NCBI RefSeq assembly: GCF_004745595.1
Contig: NZ_SRLH01000005.1
Span: 186,001 to 250,000 of the forward strand
DNA: 64,000 bases
Direction of reading: 5' to 3'
Source: Flavobacterium humi
Lineage (GTDB): Bacteria; Bacteroidota; Bacteroidia; Flavobacteriales; Flavobacteriaceae
The notes below the pieces were generated by a model. The model did no database searches. It saw nothing but the letters and a program-made list of their open reading frames with translations, and was not told the DNA's origin. The translations under genes and the position numbers were made by a program. Below are positions 42,234 through 50,342 of this stretch, piece after piece. Positions within the stretch are counted from its first letter, which is position 1. Each line of letters opens with the position of its first letter.

Positions 42234-43979
42234 ATGAAATTCCTTCTTTGCTGCTTTCTTTCCTTGCTTTGCGTTTGTGCTTTTCCTCAAAAAAGCAATC
42301 TATCCAATCCAGAATACCTGGTACTGCAGGAAAAAGTGAAATCCCTTATAGGATCCAATATTGATAGCGCTTTTATTTATGCGTCAAAAATAGAAAAATC
42401 GGAGATCCCATTGCAGAAGACTTTTGCGCTGGGATGCAAGGCCTATTTGTTCCAGCTCAAGGCAAAAGGACGAGATTCAAGGCAGGCGTATGCAAAAGCG
42501 TTTTATTATCTGGAGAAAGTCCCGGCTTCCGGGGAAAAAACAAAACTGCATGCTTTTTTATTGAATATCGGCGGGTTGATTGCCTGGAAAAAATCGGAGT
42601 ACAGCCAGGCGCTTTTACAGTACCAGAAAGGAAAAAGGCTTTCGGAAAGCATCAATGACCAGATGCAGGTTGTAAAATTTATGTACAATATAGCCCAGAT
42701 CAATGGGGAAGTAGGGAATTTTAAATCAGCCATAGCGGCCACAAAAGAAGCTGAAAAAGTAATTGACAGGATCAAATACCTCTATACCGACGAACAATTG
42801 GTGCGCGACAAGGGCAACATCTACGGCAACCTGGGGAATTTTTACGAGCGTTATTATTACAAAGACAGCAATAACAAGCGTTTTCTGGATTCGGCGGCCT
42901 ATTTTTACAAAAAAACGATTGTATATTCCAAAGGCTTCGACGACAGGAAATTAACGGCGCAGTCCAATTTGGGGAATGTTTATTATGAAAAGAAGGAATA
43001 TGCCAAAGCAGAGAAAATATATTATGATTTATTGTTGTTGGCCAAAGAAAATGCTTATAAATCAAGGTATTATAGTGTAAATTTCAATTTAGGGCGCTTG
43101 TATTTCTATACGAAAAAATACGATGACGCATTAATTTGCTTTCAAAAAGTAGATTCCATCTATGACCTGACCAAAACCGATGAATCAGGATTTATAGACG
43201 ACTCGCATTATTACCAGGCAAAAATTTACGACCATTTTAAAAACGCGGAAAAAGCGTATTACCATTCGCAGGTTTACCTGGATGCTTTCGAGAAAAACGA
43301 GTCTAAATTCAATAAGGAATCACAGGAAGTCAATTACCTGATTGGTACAGGCAAGCTCCGTAAGGAAATAATCAGTATCAGGGAAAAGAACCAAACGGCT
43401 GTATTGCTAAGGAAAGCAGGGGTTTTTATAGCAGCAGCCTTGTTTGTTGTCCTGGTTTTGGTGTTGTTCCGAAATGTAAAAAGAAGGAAAAAAGTTGAAG
43501 AAAGGATAAACACTTTAATTGCCGAACACAAAGCGAACCTGGAAAACAAGGAAAAACCGGCTGAAGAATTGTTTTTGCCAAAGGTTTCCCCGGAAGGCAA
43601 GCCGAATGTGTTGAGTATCGATGAGGAAAAGGAGAATGAAATAGTAAAAAAACTCCTCAACCTGGAAAAGAAATTCCAATACCTCAATCCTGATTTTACG
43701 CAACAGGCAGTGGCCAAAAGGATCAAGACCAATACGACTTATCTTTCGTATGTGGTCAATAAAAGGTTTGGGAAAACGTTCAGCGAGTATGTAAATGAAC
43801 TGAAAATCAATTATGTAATCAATGAGATCATTTCCAATCCTACTTTCAGGAAATATTCAACCCAGGCTATGGCGGAAAGCGTAGGCTACAAAAATGCGGT
43901 TTCCTTCACCAAGACTTTTAGCAAAAGAACCGGAGTGACTCCGGTTCAGTTTATCAAAAAAGTAGAAAACAATTCTTAA
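42234..43979 (+). CDS. TPR-containing membrane regulator with AraC-type HTH
   Basis: A 581-residue sensor-regulator. N-terminal signal-like segment (LLCCFLSLLCVCAFPQ), then TPR repeats to about residue 380 (LLNIGGLIAWKKSEYSQALLQYQKGK, AQSNLGNVYYEKKEYAKAEKIYYD), one membrane helix at about 390-410 (GVFIAAALFVVLVLVLF), a coiled linker and a C-terminal AraC HTH (TQQAVAKRIKTNTTYLSYVV, AMAESVGYKNAVSFTKTFSK). The design places TPRs in the periplasm and the DNA-binding domain inside. It sits among the leader-peptide genes and is the best candidate to read the exported peptides and to act on the shared 5' element. Confidence 0.9.
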   Translation: MKFLLCCFLSLLCVCAFPQKSNLSNPEYLVLQEKVKSLIGSNIDSAFIYASKIEKSEIPLQKTFALGCKAYLFQLKAKGRDSRQAYAKAFYYLEKVPASGEKTKLHAFLLNIGGLIAWKKSEYSQALLQYQKGKRLSESINDQMQVVKFMYNIAQINGEVGNFKSAIAATKEAEKVIDRIKYLYTDEQLVRDKGNIYGNLGNFYERYYYKDSNNKRFLDSAAYFYKKTIVYSKGFDDRKLTAQSNLGNVYYEKKEYAKAEKIYYDLLLLAKENAYKSRYYSVNFNLGRLYFYTKKYDDALICFQKVDSIYDLTKTDESGFIDDSHYYQAKIYDHFKNAEKAYYHSQVYLDAFEKNESKFNKESQEVNYLIGTGKLRKEIISIREKNQTAVLLRKAGVFIAAALFVVLVLVLFRNVKRRKKVEERINTLIAEHKANLENKEKPAEELFLPKVSPEGKPNVLSIDEEKENEIVKKLLNLEKKFQYLNPDFTQQAVAKRIKTNTTYLSYVVNKRFGKTFSEYVNELKINYVINEIISNPTFRKYSTQAMAESVGYKNAVSFTKTFSKRTGVTPVQFIKKVENNS

Positions 43980-44200
43980 GGGATTATTACCTTTATTCCT
44001 GAGCTAGTACTGTCACTGCCCCTTATGCCTCCTGTATTGGCCAGCACGATTGGCCCGCCCCATTGAGGCTCGGTTTCTTCTTCATCTTCAAATTCCGGTG
44101 GTAATCCATTAGGAGGAAGGCCGCCTTTGATTGATTTTTGCCCTTCTGTTGTCAGTTGATTTCTTTTGAAATCGTCAAAGCTTACTTGTTTTCTTTTCAT
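43976..44200 (-). CDS. Double-glycine leader peptide D, acidic and Cys-free core
   Basis: A 74-residue precursor on the minus strand. The leader (27 residues, MKRKQVSFDDFKRN, then QLTTEGQKSIKGG) shares its second half with peptides A-C. The 47-residue core has no cysteine: it is rich in Pro, Gly and acidic residues (LPPEFEDEEETEPQW) with a Gly/Ser-rich tail. Its stop codon overlaps that of the regulator gene (TTAA at 43976-43979). It may use the same exporter without needing oxidation. Confidence 0.78.
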   Translation of the reverse strand: MKRKQVSFDDFKRNQLTTEGQKSIKGGLPPNGLPPEFEDEEETEPQWGGPIVLANTGGIRGSDSTSSGIKVIIP

Positions 44201-44484
44201 TCTGCTTTATTATTTTATAGTTTAACAATGCAAATCTATCATTATTACCTATCCGTTTTCCGTGTTTTTGTTTTAGAGAGAAAAGAAAGCAATTAAAAAG
44301 ATGTAATATTTTAAAAATCAATAATTTAATGGGTGTAAAAAGAATGTATAATTTATAAATTGTATACACTATAATTTATAAATAGTTAAAACGCCATGGT
44401 CCTTTAATAAAAAAAAAGCTACATATTTGCCAAAACATTTTTACGGGACACCCACGTTTCCCTTTAACTGAAAAAGAAAAGGCA

Positions 44485-46050
44485 ATGATACATTTAGTCA
44501 AAAAATATTTAGATATAAACCGATTTTCAAATGAGAAACCGGCATTTGAAGACCTCTTCCTCTCTCATCCGAATTACCCAAGCGTTTTTGCAATTACAGA
44601 TTCCCTGGACATGCTTTCCATTGAAAATATTGCCATAAAAGTACCTAAAGAACAATTTCCCGAATTACCGGAGGCGTTTTTGGCGATTTTTAAGGAAGAG
44701 CTGGTTTTAGTGCATAAAAAAGACGGCCAGATTGCCATTGAAACGGCAAAAGCAGAAAAGAAACAAATTCCTTCCAATGCATTCCTGGAAGACTGGAACG
44801 GTGTTATCATTGCCATGGAACCCAATGAAGCGGTAACGGGTAAATCGGTTGCTTTCAATTACAAAGGCCTTCAGTACGGTTTGCCGGCCGTTGCGCTGAT
44901 AGCGTTATCATTGGCCTTCAATGCGTATGGGCTGAATCATGCCATAACGTTGATTACTTCTGTTATCGGATTGATTATAAGTATTTTTATCGTTCAGGAA
45001 AAACTGGGTTACAAAAATGAAATGGTATCTAAATTTTGCAATATCAACCCGAATACTTCTTGCGATTCGGTCATTAAATCCAATCAGAGCGAAATAAACA
45101 AATGGGTTGGCTTTTCGGATTTGCCATTGCTTTTTTTCGGGGTCAATGTGCTTTCGGTACTGCTTCAGCCTGTAGGTTCGGTTCCTATTGTGGGCGCCTT
45201 GAGTGTTATAAGTATCCCTGTAATCATATATTCGGTCTGGCTGCAGAAATTCAAAGTAAAAAAATGGTGCGTGCTGTGTTTGGCGGTATCAATTGTCATT
45301 GTGGCGCAGGCGGTAACGTTCTGGATGGCTTTCGGGTCAGAGGTAAACATAGCGTTTTCCAATTTGTATTTCTATTTGTTTGTTTCGGTCCTCTTTGCTT
45401 CGATATGGTTATTGCTCAAGCCTGTTTTGGAAGATAAGGTCAAAGCCGAAGGAAGTGCCAAGGAATTGAAGAGATTCAAAAGGGATTACAAACTTTTTGA
45501 TTTTTTATCCAAAGAAATCCCTGTCCTGGATGGATTCCAAAGATTGGAAGGACTGGTTTTCGGGAACAAGAACGCCGAAGTAAACCTGGCCATTATCATA
45601 AGCCCAAGCTGCGGGCATTGCCATAAAGCTTTTCAGGATGCCTATGAATTGTATTTGAAATTCCCTGAAAAAGTTTTCCTGAATGTCCTGTTCAACATCA
45701 ATCCTGAAAATAACGAGAACCCGTATAAGCCCGTTGTCGAAAATCTGCTGGCTCTCAACCACCATGACCCGAAAAAAGCGGAAGAAGCGATAATCGACTG
45801 GCATATAAAAAAAATGGGACTCGATCAATGGAAGGAAAAATGGGCGGTCACTACAATCGACATGAAAGCGAACCATCAGATCCACCAGCAATACCACTGG
45901 TGCGGCGCAAACGAATTCAACTATACCCCGGTAAAGTTGATAAACGGGAAAATGTTTCCTAACGAATACGAAATCAGCGAATTGAAATATTTTTTCAATG
46001 CTTTCTCAGAAGAAAAAGCCATTATGGAAAATAATTCCGTCCAGGCTTAA
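44485..46050 (+). CDS. VKOR-thioredoxin fusion with N-terminal degenerate C39 domain
   Basis: A 521-residue membrane oxidoreductase. Residues 1-115 resemble a C39 peptidase domain (SHPNYPSVFAITDSLDMLSI, ELVLVHKKDG, WNGVIIAME) but no cysteine occurs before residue 185, so it cannot be a cysteine protease. Residues 130-312 are a vitamin K epoxide reductase domain with loop cysteines C185 and C193 and active-site CVLC 262-265. Residues 330-521 are a thioredoxin/DsbG-like domain with CGHC 376-379. It should make disulfides in exported peptides, passing electrons to quinone. The dead C39 part may bind the double-glycine leaders. An extra hydrophobic segment (131-150) makes the side of the C39 part uncertain. 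The gap 44201-44484 upstream shows no gene. Confidence 0.9.
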   Translation: MIHLVKKYLDINRFSNEKPAFEDLFLSHPNYPSVFAITDSLDMLSIENIAIKVPKEQFPELPEAFLAIFKEELVLVHKKDGQIAIETAKAEKKQIPSNAFLEDWNGVIIAMEPNEAVTGKSVAFNYKGLQYGLPAVALIALSLAFNAYGLNHAITLITSVIGLIISIFIVQEKLGYKNEMVSKFCNINPNTSCDSVIKSNQSEINKWVGFSDLPLLFFGVNVLSVLLQPVGSVPIVGALSVISIPVIIYSVWLQKFKVKKWCVLCLAVSIVIVAQAVTFWMAFGSEVNIAFSNLYFYLFVSVLFASIWLLLKPVLEDKVKAEGSAKELKRFKRDYKLFDFLSKEIPVLDGFQRLEGLVFGNKNAEVNLAIIISPSCGHCHKAFQDAYELYLKFPEKVFLNVLFNINPENNENPYKPVVENLLALNHHDPKKAEEAIIDWHIKKMGLDQWKEKWAVTTIDMKANHQIHQQYHWCGANEFNYTPVKLINGKMFPNEYEISELKYFFNAFSEEKAIMENNSVQA

Positions 46051-46079
46051 CAATATATAAAACATTCTTGCGCGAGGAT

Positions 46080-46112
46080 AGACAGATACTCAAATGTCTT
46101 TAAATGATTGGG
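46080..46112 (+). promoter_or_regulatory. Conserved 5' element of leader-peptide genes, copy B
   Basis: AGACA-N10-TGTCT followed by TTAAATGATTGGG, ending 29 bases before the peptide B start codon. Matches copy A at 41788-41821. A reduced version (ATTGGG at 46372-46377, 30 bases before the ATG) precedes peptide C. Confidence 0.7.
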
Positions 46113-46141
46113 TTTATTCATTTACTATAAAAAAAAATATC

Positions 46142-46327
46142 ATGTTAAAAAACATTTTAAATTTAGAAGGGGCTCAGCAATTAACTTCTGCTGAACAAAA
46201 ATCGATTAAAGGCGGAATTACAAGAGAATGTGCCAATGCTTGGTCGACTATGTTTTGTACTACGTCAACTTTGGCAAATTGCAACCTAAACGACGGGATG
46301 TATTTCTGTGGAAAATGTTGTTTCTAG
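46142..46327 (+). CDS. Double-glycine leader peptide B, 6-Cys core
   Basis: A 61-residue precursor; leader of 25 residues starting MLKNILNLEGAQQL and ending AEQKSIKGG, core of 36 residues with cysteines at core positions 5, 14, 22, 31, 34 and 35, ending GKCCF. The ATG at 46142 is used because it matches the starts of A and C and lies 29 bases after the conserved element; a longer frame from 46094 would run through that element. Likely matured by the downstream C39 ABC exporter. Confidence 0.87.
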   Translation: MLKNILNLEGAQQLTSAEQKSIKGGITRECANAWSTMFCTTSTLANCNLNDGMYFCGKCCF

Positions 46328-46407
46328 TCGAATTCATTTTTGCAGGTACAACAACCAAATGCCCATATACCATTGGGCGATTCATTACATTAATTAAATA
46401 AAATATC

Positions 46408-46662
46408 ATGTTAAAAAACATTTTAAACTTAGAAGGCGCTCAAATATTAACTGCTGCGGAGCAAAAAGAAATCAATGGCGGTAAATTGCCTCCTCCGGGA
46501 TGTGGCCAAGGTGGAGTGTACACAGGTAACGTAAATACTTGTTTGTGTAAAAGCGGCGGGACGTATATTCCAAGTACATTCTCCTGCACAAACGGTGCCG
46601 GTACTGGAAAGATTTACGAAAATGCGACCGGATGTTGTTATTCAACTGTATTTGAGGGTTAA
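46408..46662 (+). CDS. Double-glycine leader peptide C, 6-Cys core
   Basis: An 84-residue precursor; the 25-residue leader begins MLKNILNLEGAQIL and ends AEQKEINGG, nearly the same as peptide B, while the 59-residue core is unrelated: Gly/Thr-rich with six cysteines (PPGC, CLC, FSC, GCC). The upstream bases also resemble those of peptide B, so B and C probably arose by tandem duplication followed by core replacement or fast divergence. It ends with a strong terminator. Confidence 0.87.
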   Translation: MLKNILNLEGAQILTAAEQKEINGGKLPPPGCGQGGVYTGNVNTCLCKSGGTYIPSTFSCTNGAGTGKIYENATGCCYSTVFEG

Positions 46663-46675
46663 TAGAATATGGTTT

Positions 46676-46705
46676 AGAGAGGGAAGCAATTTCCCTCTCT
46701 TTGTT
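46676..46705 (+). terminator. Terminator after peptide C
   Basis: AGAGAGGGAA / TTCCCTCTCT perfect stem, 5-base loop, then T-rich tract. It separates the peptide transcript from the exporter genes. Confidence 0.85.
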
Positions 46706-46825
46706 TTAAATCCCAAGGTTTTTCGGAATAATGGTGGCGCTTGCCGCTTTCAGAATAAAATAAATAAGCTGAAAATATTTTCTTTTTTTCAGCCTTTCTT
46801 TAAGAAATAACTTTCAAAAAAGTCA

Positions 46826-46833
46826 TACTTTTG
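46826..46833 (+). promoter_or_regulatory. -7 box of exporter operon
   Basis: TACTTTTG, exact TAnnTTTG, 17 bases before the TTG start of the ABC exporter gene; no TTG box at standard distance. Confidence 0.5.
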
Positions 46834-46850
46834 ATATCAAAATACTAAAA

Positions 46851-49049
46851 TTGAAAAAATTCCCCAATTATATACAAGCCGATAGCAAAGATTGCGGGCC
46901 AACCTGTTTGAAAATTGTAGCCAAATATTACGGCAAGACAATCAAAATACAGGATTTGCGTGATTTTAGCGAAACTACCCGGGAAGGAAGCAACCTGCTC
47001 TTTTTGAGTGATGCTGCCGAAAAGATCGGTTTCAGGACACTTGGCGTAAAACTGAACCTGGAAAGGCTGGAAGAAGCTCCCTTGCCTTGTATCCTGCATT
47101 GGAACAAAGAACATTATGTTGTTCTTCATGATATCAAAAAAGGGAAATATTGTATTTCCGATCCCGGTTTCGGACTGATCGAATACAGCCAGGAAGATTT
47201 TATAAAATTCTGGATCGGCAACAACGCAAGCCAAACCACTCAGGAAGGGATTGCCTTATTGATTGAACCGACGCCGTTGTTCCATCAGTCGGAATTTGAC
47301 AAGGAAGAGAAAAAAGGGCTTGGGTTCGGGATGCTGTCACAGTATATTTTCAGGTATAAATCGTTTTTGATCCAGTTGAGTATCGGTTTGATGGCAAGCA
47401 GTTTGCTGCAACTAATTTTCCCTTTCCTGACACAAAGTATCGTGGATATTGGGATCAAAAACCAGAACATCCATTTTGTCTACCTGATCCTGTTTGCACA
47501 ATTGGCGCTTTTTGCCGGAAGGACCGGATTGGAACTGATCCGAAGCTGGATATTGCTGCATCTTTCCACCCGGATAAACATTTCATTGATTTCCGATTTC
47601 TTTATCAAACTGATGAATTTGCCGATTTCTTTCTTCGATGTAAGGATGACAGGTGATATCATGCAGCGTATCAATGACCACCACCGTATCGAACGGATCC
47701 TGACCACATCATCTTTGAATGTACTGTTTTCAGTCATCAATATGTTTGTCATGGGAGCTGTTCTGGCGTATTTCAACCTTCAGATATTTTTGGTGTTTTT
47801 TGCAGGAAGTATTTTGTATTTTGGTTGGATAACCTTGTTTCTAAAACGACGGGAAGCATTGGATTACAAGCGTTTTTCAGAGGTAAGCCAGGAACAGAGC
47901 AAAGTGATGGAGCTCATCAACGGAATGCAGGAAATCAAATTGCACAATGCTGAAAAACAAAAGCGCTGGGGCTGGGAATATGTCCAGGCAAGGCTATTCA
48001 GGGTTTCCATTAAAGGATTGGTACTGGAACAGACACAAACCATTGGTTCATCGGTTATCAATGAATTGAAAAACATATTCATCATTTTCCTTTCGGCCAA
48101 ATTGGTGATCGACCACGGCAACGAATTTACCATTGGTACCATGATGGCGGTAAGCTCCATCGTAGGGAGTTTAAACGGGCCGATCACACAGCTTATCGGT
48201 TTTGTGCGGGAATTGCAGGATGCAAAAATATCGCTGGCGAGGCTATCCGAAATCCATGAAAAAGAAGATGAGAAGCAACAGGAAATCCATCAGACAAACG
48301 ATGTTCCCAAAAACGAGGACATCCATATAAAAGACCTTACTTACAGGTATTTGGGTTCCGATATTCCGGTTTTGGAAGATCTAAACCTGGTTATCCCGGC
48401 CAATAAAGTCACTGCAATTGTAGGAGTCAGCGGAAGCGGGAAAACAACTCTAATGAAATTACTGCTTAAATTCTACGATCCGGATAAAGGGGAAATCACC
48501 ATCGGGAATTCGCAACTCAAGAATATCTCACAAAAGGCATGGCGTTCGAATATCGGAGCGGTGATGCAGGAAGGATTCATCTTTAACGATACCATTGCCA
48601 ACAATATTGCTGTAGGTGTGGATATCATTGACAAGGACAGATTAGTGTATGCCGCTGATGTGGCCAATATAAAAGAATACATTTCAGGATTGCCGTTGGG
48701 GTACAATACCAAAATTGGTTCGGAAGGATTAGGGATGAGTACCGGGCAGAAACAACGACTGCTCATTGCCAGGGCGGTATACAAAAACCCGGAAATGCTC
48801 TTTTTTGACGAAGCAACTTCCGCTTTGGATGCCAATAATGAGAAAGAAATCATGAGGAAACTGGACCTTTTCTTCAAAGAGAAAACAGTAGTGGTTATTG
48901 CGCATAGGTTGAGTACCGTTATGAATGCCGATCAGATTGTTGTACTGGACAAAGGAAGGATCATTGAAATAGGCAGCCATTCGGCGTTAGTGGAACAAAA
49001 AGGAAATTATTTCGAATTGGTGAGGAACCAATTGCAGTTAGGAAATTAG
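46851..49049 (+). CDS. C39 peptidase-containing ABC exporter (PCAT/bacteriocin type)
   Basis: A 732-residue peptidase-containing ABC transporter. N-terminal C39 domain with Gln9, Cys15 (DSKDCGPTCLKIV), His88 (EHYVVLHD) and Asp104 (SDPGFG): all catalytic residues present, so it should cut after the Gly-Gly of the leaders. Six membrane helices follow, then the ATPase: Walker A GVSGSGKTT (about 525), signature STGQKQR (about 630), Walker B MLFFDEATSALD (about 649), H-loop AHRLST. Translation appears to start at TTG 46851. Four-base gap to the HlyD gene. Confidence 0.94.
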   Translation: MKKFPNYIQADSKDCGPTCLKIVAKYYGKTIKIQDLRDFSETTREGSNLLFLSDAAEKIGFRTLGVKLNLERLEEAPLPCILHWNKEHYVVLHDIKKGKYCISDPGFGLIEYSQEDFIKFWIGNNASQTTQEGIALLIEPTPLFHQSEFDKEEKKGLGFGMLSQYIFRYKSFLIQLSIGLMASSLLQLIFPFLTQSIVDIGIKNQNIHFVYLILFAQLALFAGRTGLELIRSWILLHLSTRINISLISDFFIKLMNLPISFFDVRMTGDIMQRINDHHRIERILTTSSLNVLFSVINMFVMGAVLAYFNLQIFLVFFAGSILYFGWITLFLKRREALDYKRFSEVSQEQSKVMELINGMQEIKLHNAEKQKRWGWEYVQARLFRVSIKGLVLEQTQTIGSSVINELKNIFIIFLSAKLVIDHGNEFTIGTMMAVSSIVGSLNGPITQLIGFVRELQDAKISLARLSEIHEKEDEKQQEIHQTNDVPKNEDIHIKDLTYRYLGSDIPVLEDLNLVIPANKVTAIVGVSGSGKTTLMKLLLKFYDPDKGEITIGNSQLKNISQKAWRSNIGAVMQEGFIFNDTIANNIAVGVDIIDKDRLVYAADVANIKEYISGLPLGYNTKIGSEGLGMSTGQKQRLLIARAVYKNPEMLFFDEATSALDANNEKEIMRKLDLFFKEKTVVVIAHRLSTVMNADQIVVLDKGRIIEIGSHSALVEQKGNYFELVRNQLQLGN

Positions 49050-49052
49050 ATT

Positions 49053-50342
49053 ATGGAAGAGAAAAATAAAGATACTTTCGAATTACGCAGCGAAGAAGTC
49101 CAAGACATACTTACCCGCGTGCCGCATTGGATGATCCGATGGGGGACGGTGCTTATTTTCGGGATCATCATCATGCTGTTTGTGATTTCATGGTTTTTAA
49201 GATATCCGGATGTCGTGGCTACCGAAATAGTAATCACTACCAATATCCCTCCGGAAAAACTAGTGGCGAAAACCACAGGGAAAATTGAAGCGATATTTGT
49301 GAAAGATAAAGCCGTTGTCCGGGAAGATACGCCTTTGGCCATTATTGAAAATTCGGCAAATTACAACGATGTGTTCCTGCTTCAGCAACTGATCGATAAC
49401 TCAAAATCCGGGGCCGGTTTCCCGTTTGAAAAACTGAAAAACGCCCAATTGGGAGAAATCGAAAGTGCTTTTGCCCTTTTCCAGAAAGATTATATTGCCG
49501 AAAGCCTGAATACGAACCTGCAGCCTTTCCAGGTGGAAAACCGGGCGCAAAAATCGGAATCTTCCCAAATACAGGAAAGGCTTACTCTTTTGCTCCAGCA
49601 AAAAGAAATAAACGAGCAGGAATTGGGCCTTCAGAAAAACGAAATCGCCAGGTATACGGTTTTGCATAGCAAAGGAGTAATTTCGGAACAGGAATTTGAG
49701 ACCAAGAAGCTGAATTACCTGCAGTCCGAGAAAAATTATAAAAGCCTTTTAAGCTCGATTTCCCAGTTGCGGTCTTCACTGATTGAAAATAAAAGAGCAG
49801 TCCAGGGCACTGAAATTAACGGGACAAAAGAAAACGTCAATTTGGATAGAAATGTGATACAGTCATTTTACCAGCTCAAAAAAGCCATAAAAGACTGGGA
49901 ATTAAGCTATGTTTTAAAATCATCGATAGAAGGAGAAGTGTCTTTTGCACAGATTTGGGTCGAAAACCAAACAATAAACACAGGTGAGAATGTGTTTTCA
50001 GTGGTTCCTAAAACCGAAAAAGGCTACATCGGGAAAGTAAAAGCGCCAGCCTTAAATTCCGGGAAGATAAAAGTGGGCCAGCAAGTGAATATCCGTTTGG
50101 CGAATTTTCCGGACAATGAATTTGGAGTGCTTATTGGTAAAGTGAAAAATATTTCGCTCGTTCCGGACAAAGACGGGAATGTCATGATGGACATCGCTTT
50201 GCCGCAAAACCTTCAAACCAATTACAGGAAAGAAATCCCTTTTCAGCAGGAAATGAAAGGAACAGCCGAAATCATTACCGAAGACCTGCGGCTTTTCGAA
50301 AGGATCCTTTACCAGTTCCGTAGTATTTTGAAGGCGGCTTAA
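49053..50342 (+). CDS. HlyD-type adaptor of the peptide exporter
   Basis: A 429-residue membrane fusion protein: cytoplasmic N-terminus, one helix (VLIFGIIIMLFVISWFL), biotinyl-lipoyl halves (GKIEAIFVKDKAVVREDTPLAII and EGEVSFAQIWVENQTINTGE), a long coiled coil (about 145-260) and a beta-barrel end. It pairs with the ABC exporter to span the periplasm. No TolC-like gene is in the island; an outer-membrane factor must come from elsewhere, possibly the one at 25206. Its stop overlaps that of trmN6 (TTAA at 50339-50342). Confidence 0.92.
   Translation: MEEKNKDTFELRSEEVQDILTRVPHWMIRWGTVLIFGIIIMLFVISWFLRYPDVVATEIVITTNIPPEKLVAKTTGKIEAIFVKDKAVVREDTPLAIIENSANYNDVFLLQQLIDNSKSGAGFPFEKLKNAQLGEIESAFALFQKDYIAESLNTNLQPFQVENRAQKSESSQIQERLTLLLQQKEINEQELGLQKNEIARYTVLHSKGVISEQEFETKKLNYLQSEKNYKSLLSSISQLRSSLIENKRAVQGTEINGTKENVNLDRNVIQSFYQLKKAIKDWELSYVLKSSIEGEVSFAQIWVENQTINTGENVFSVVPKTEKGYIGKVKAPALNSGKIKVGQQVNIRLANFPDNEFGVLIGKVKNISLVPDKDGNVMMDIALPQNLQTNYRKEIPFQQEMKGTAEIITEDLRLFERILYQFRSILKAA

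Noticed and set aside
46094..46141. N-terminal extension of peptide B from 46094
   Set aside because: It runs through the conserved 5' element, and peptides A and C start at the equivalent of 46142.
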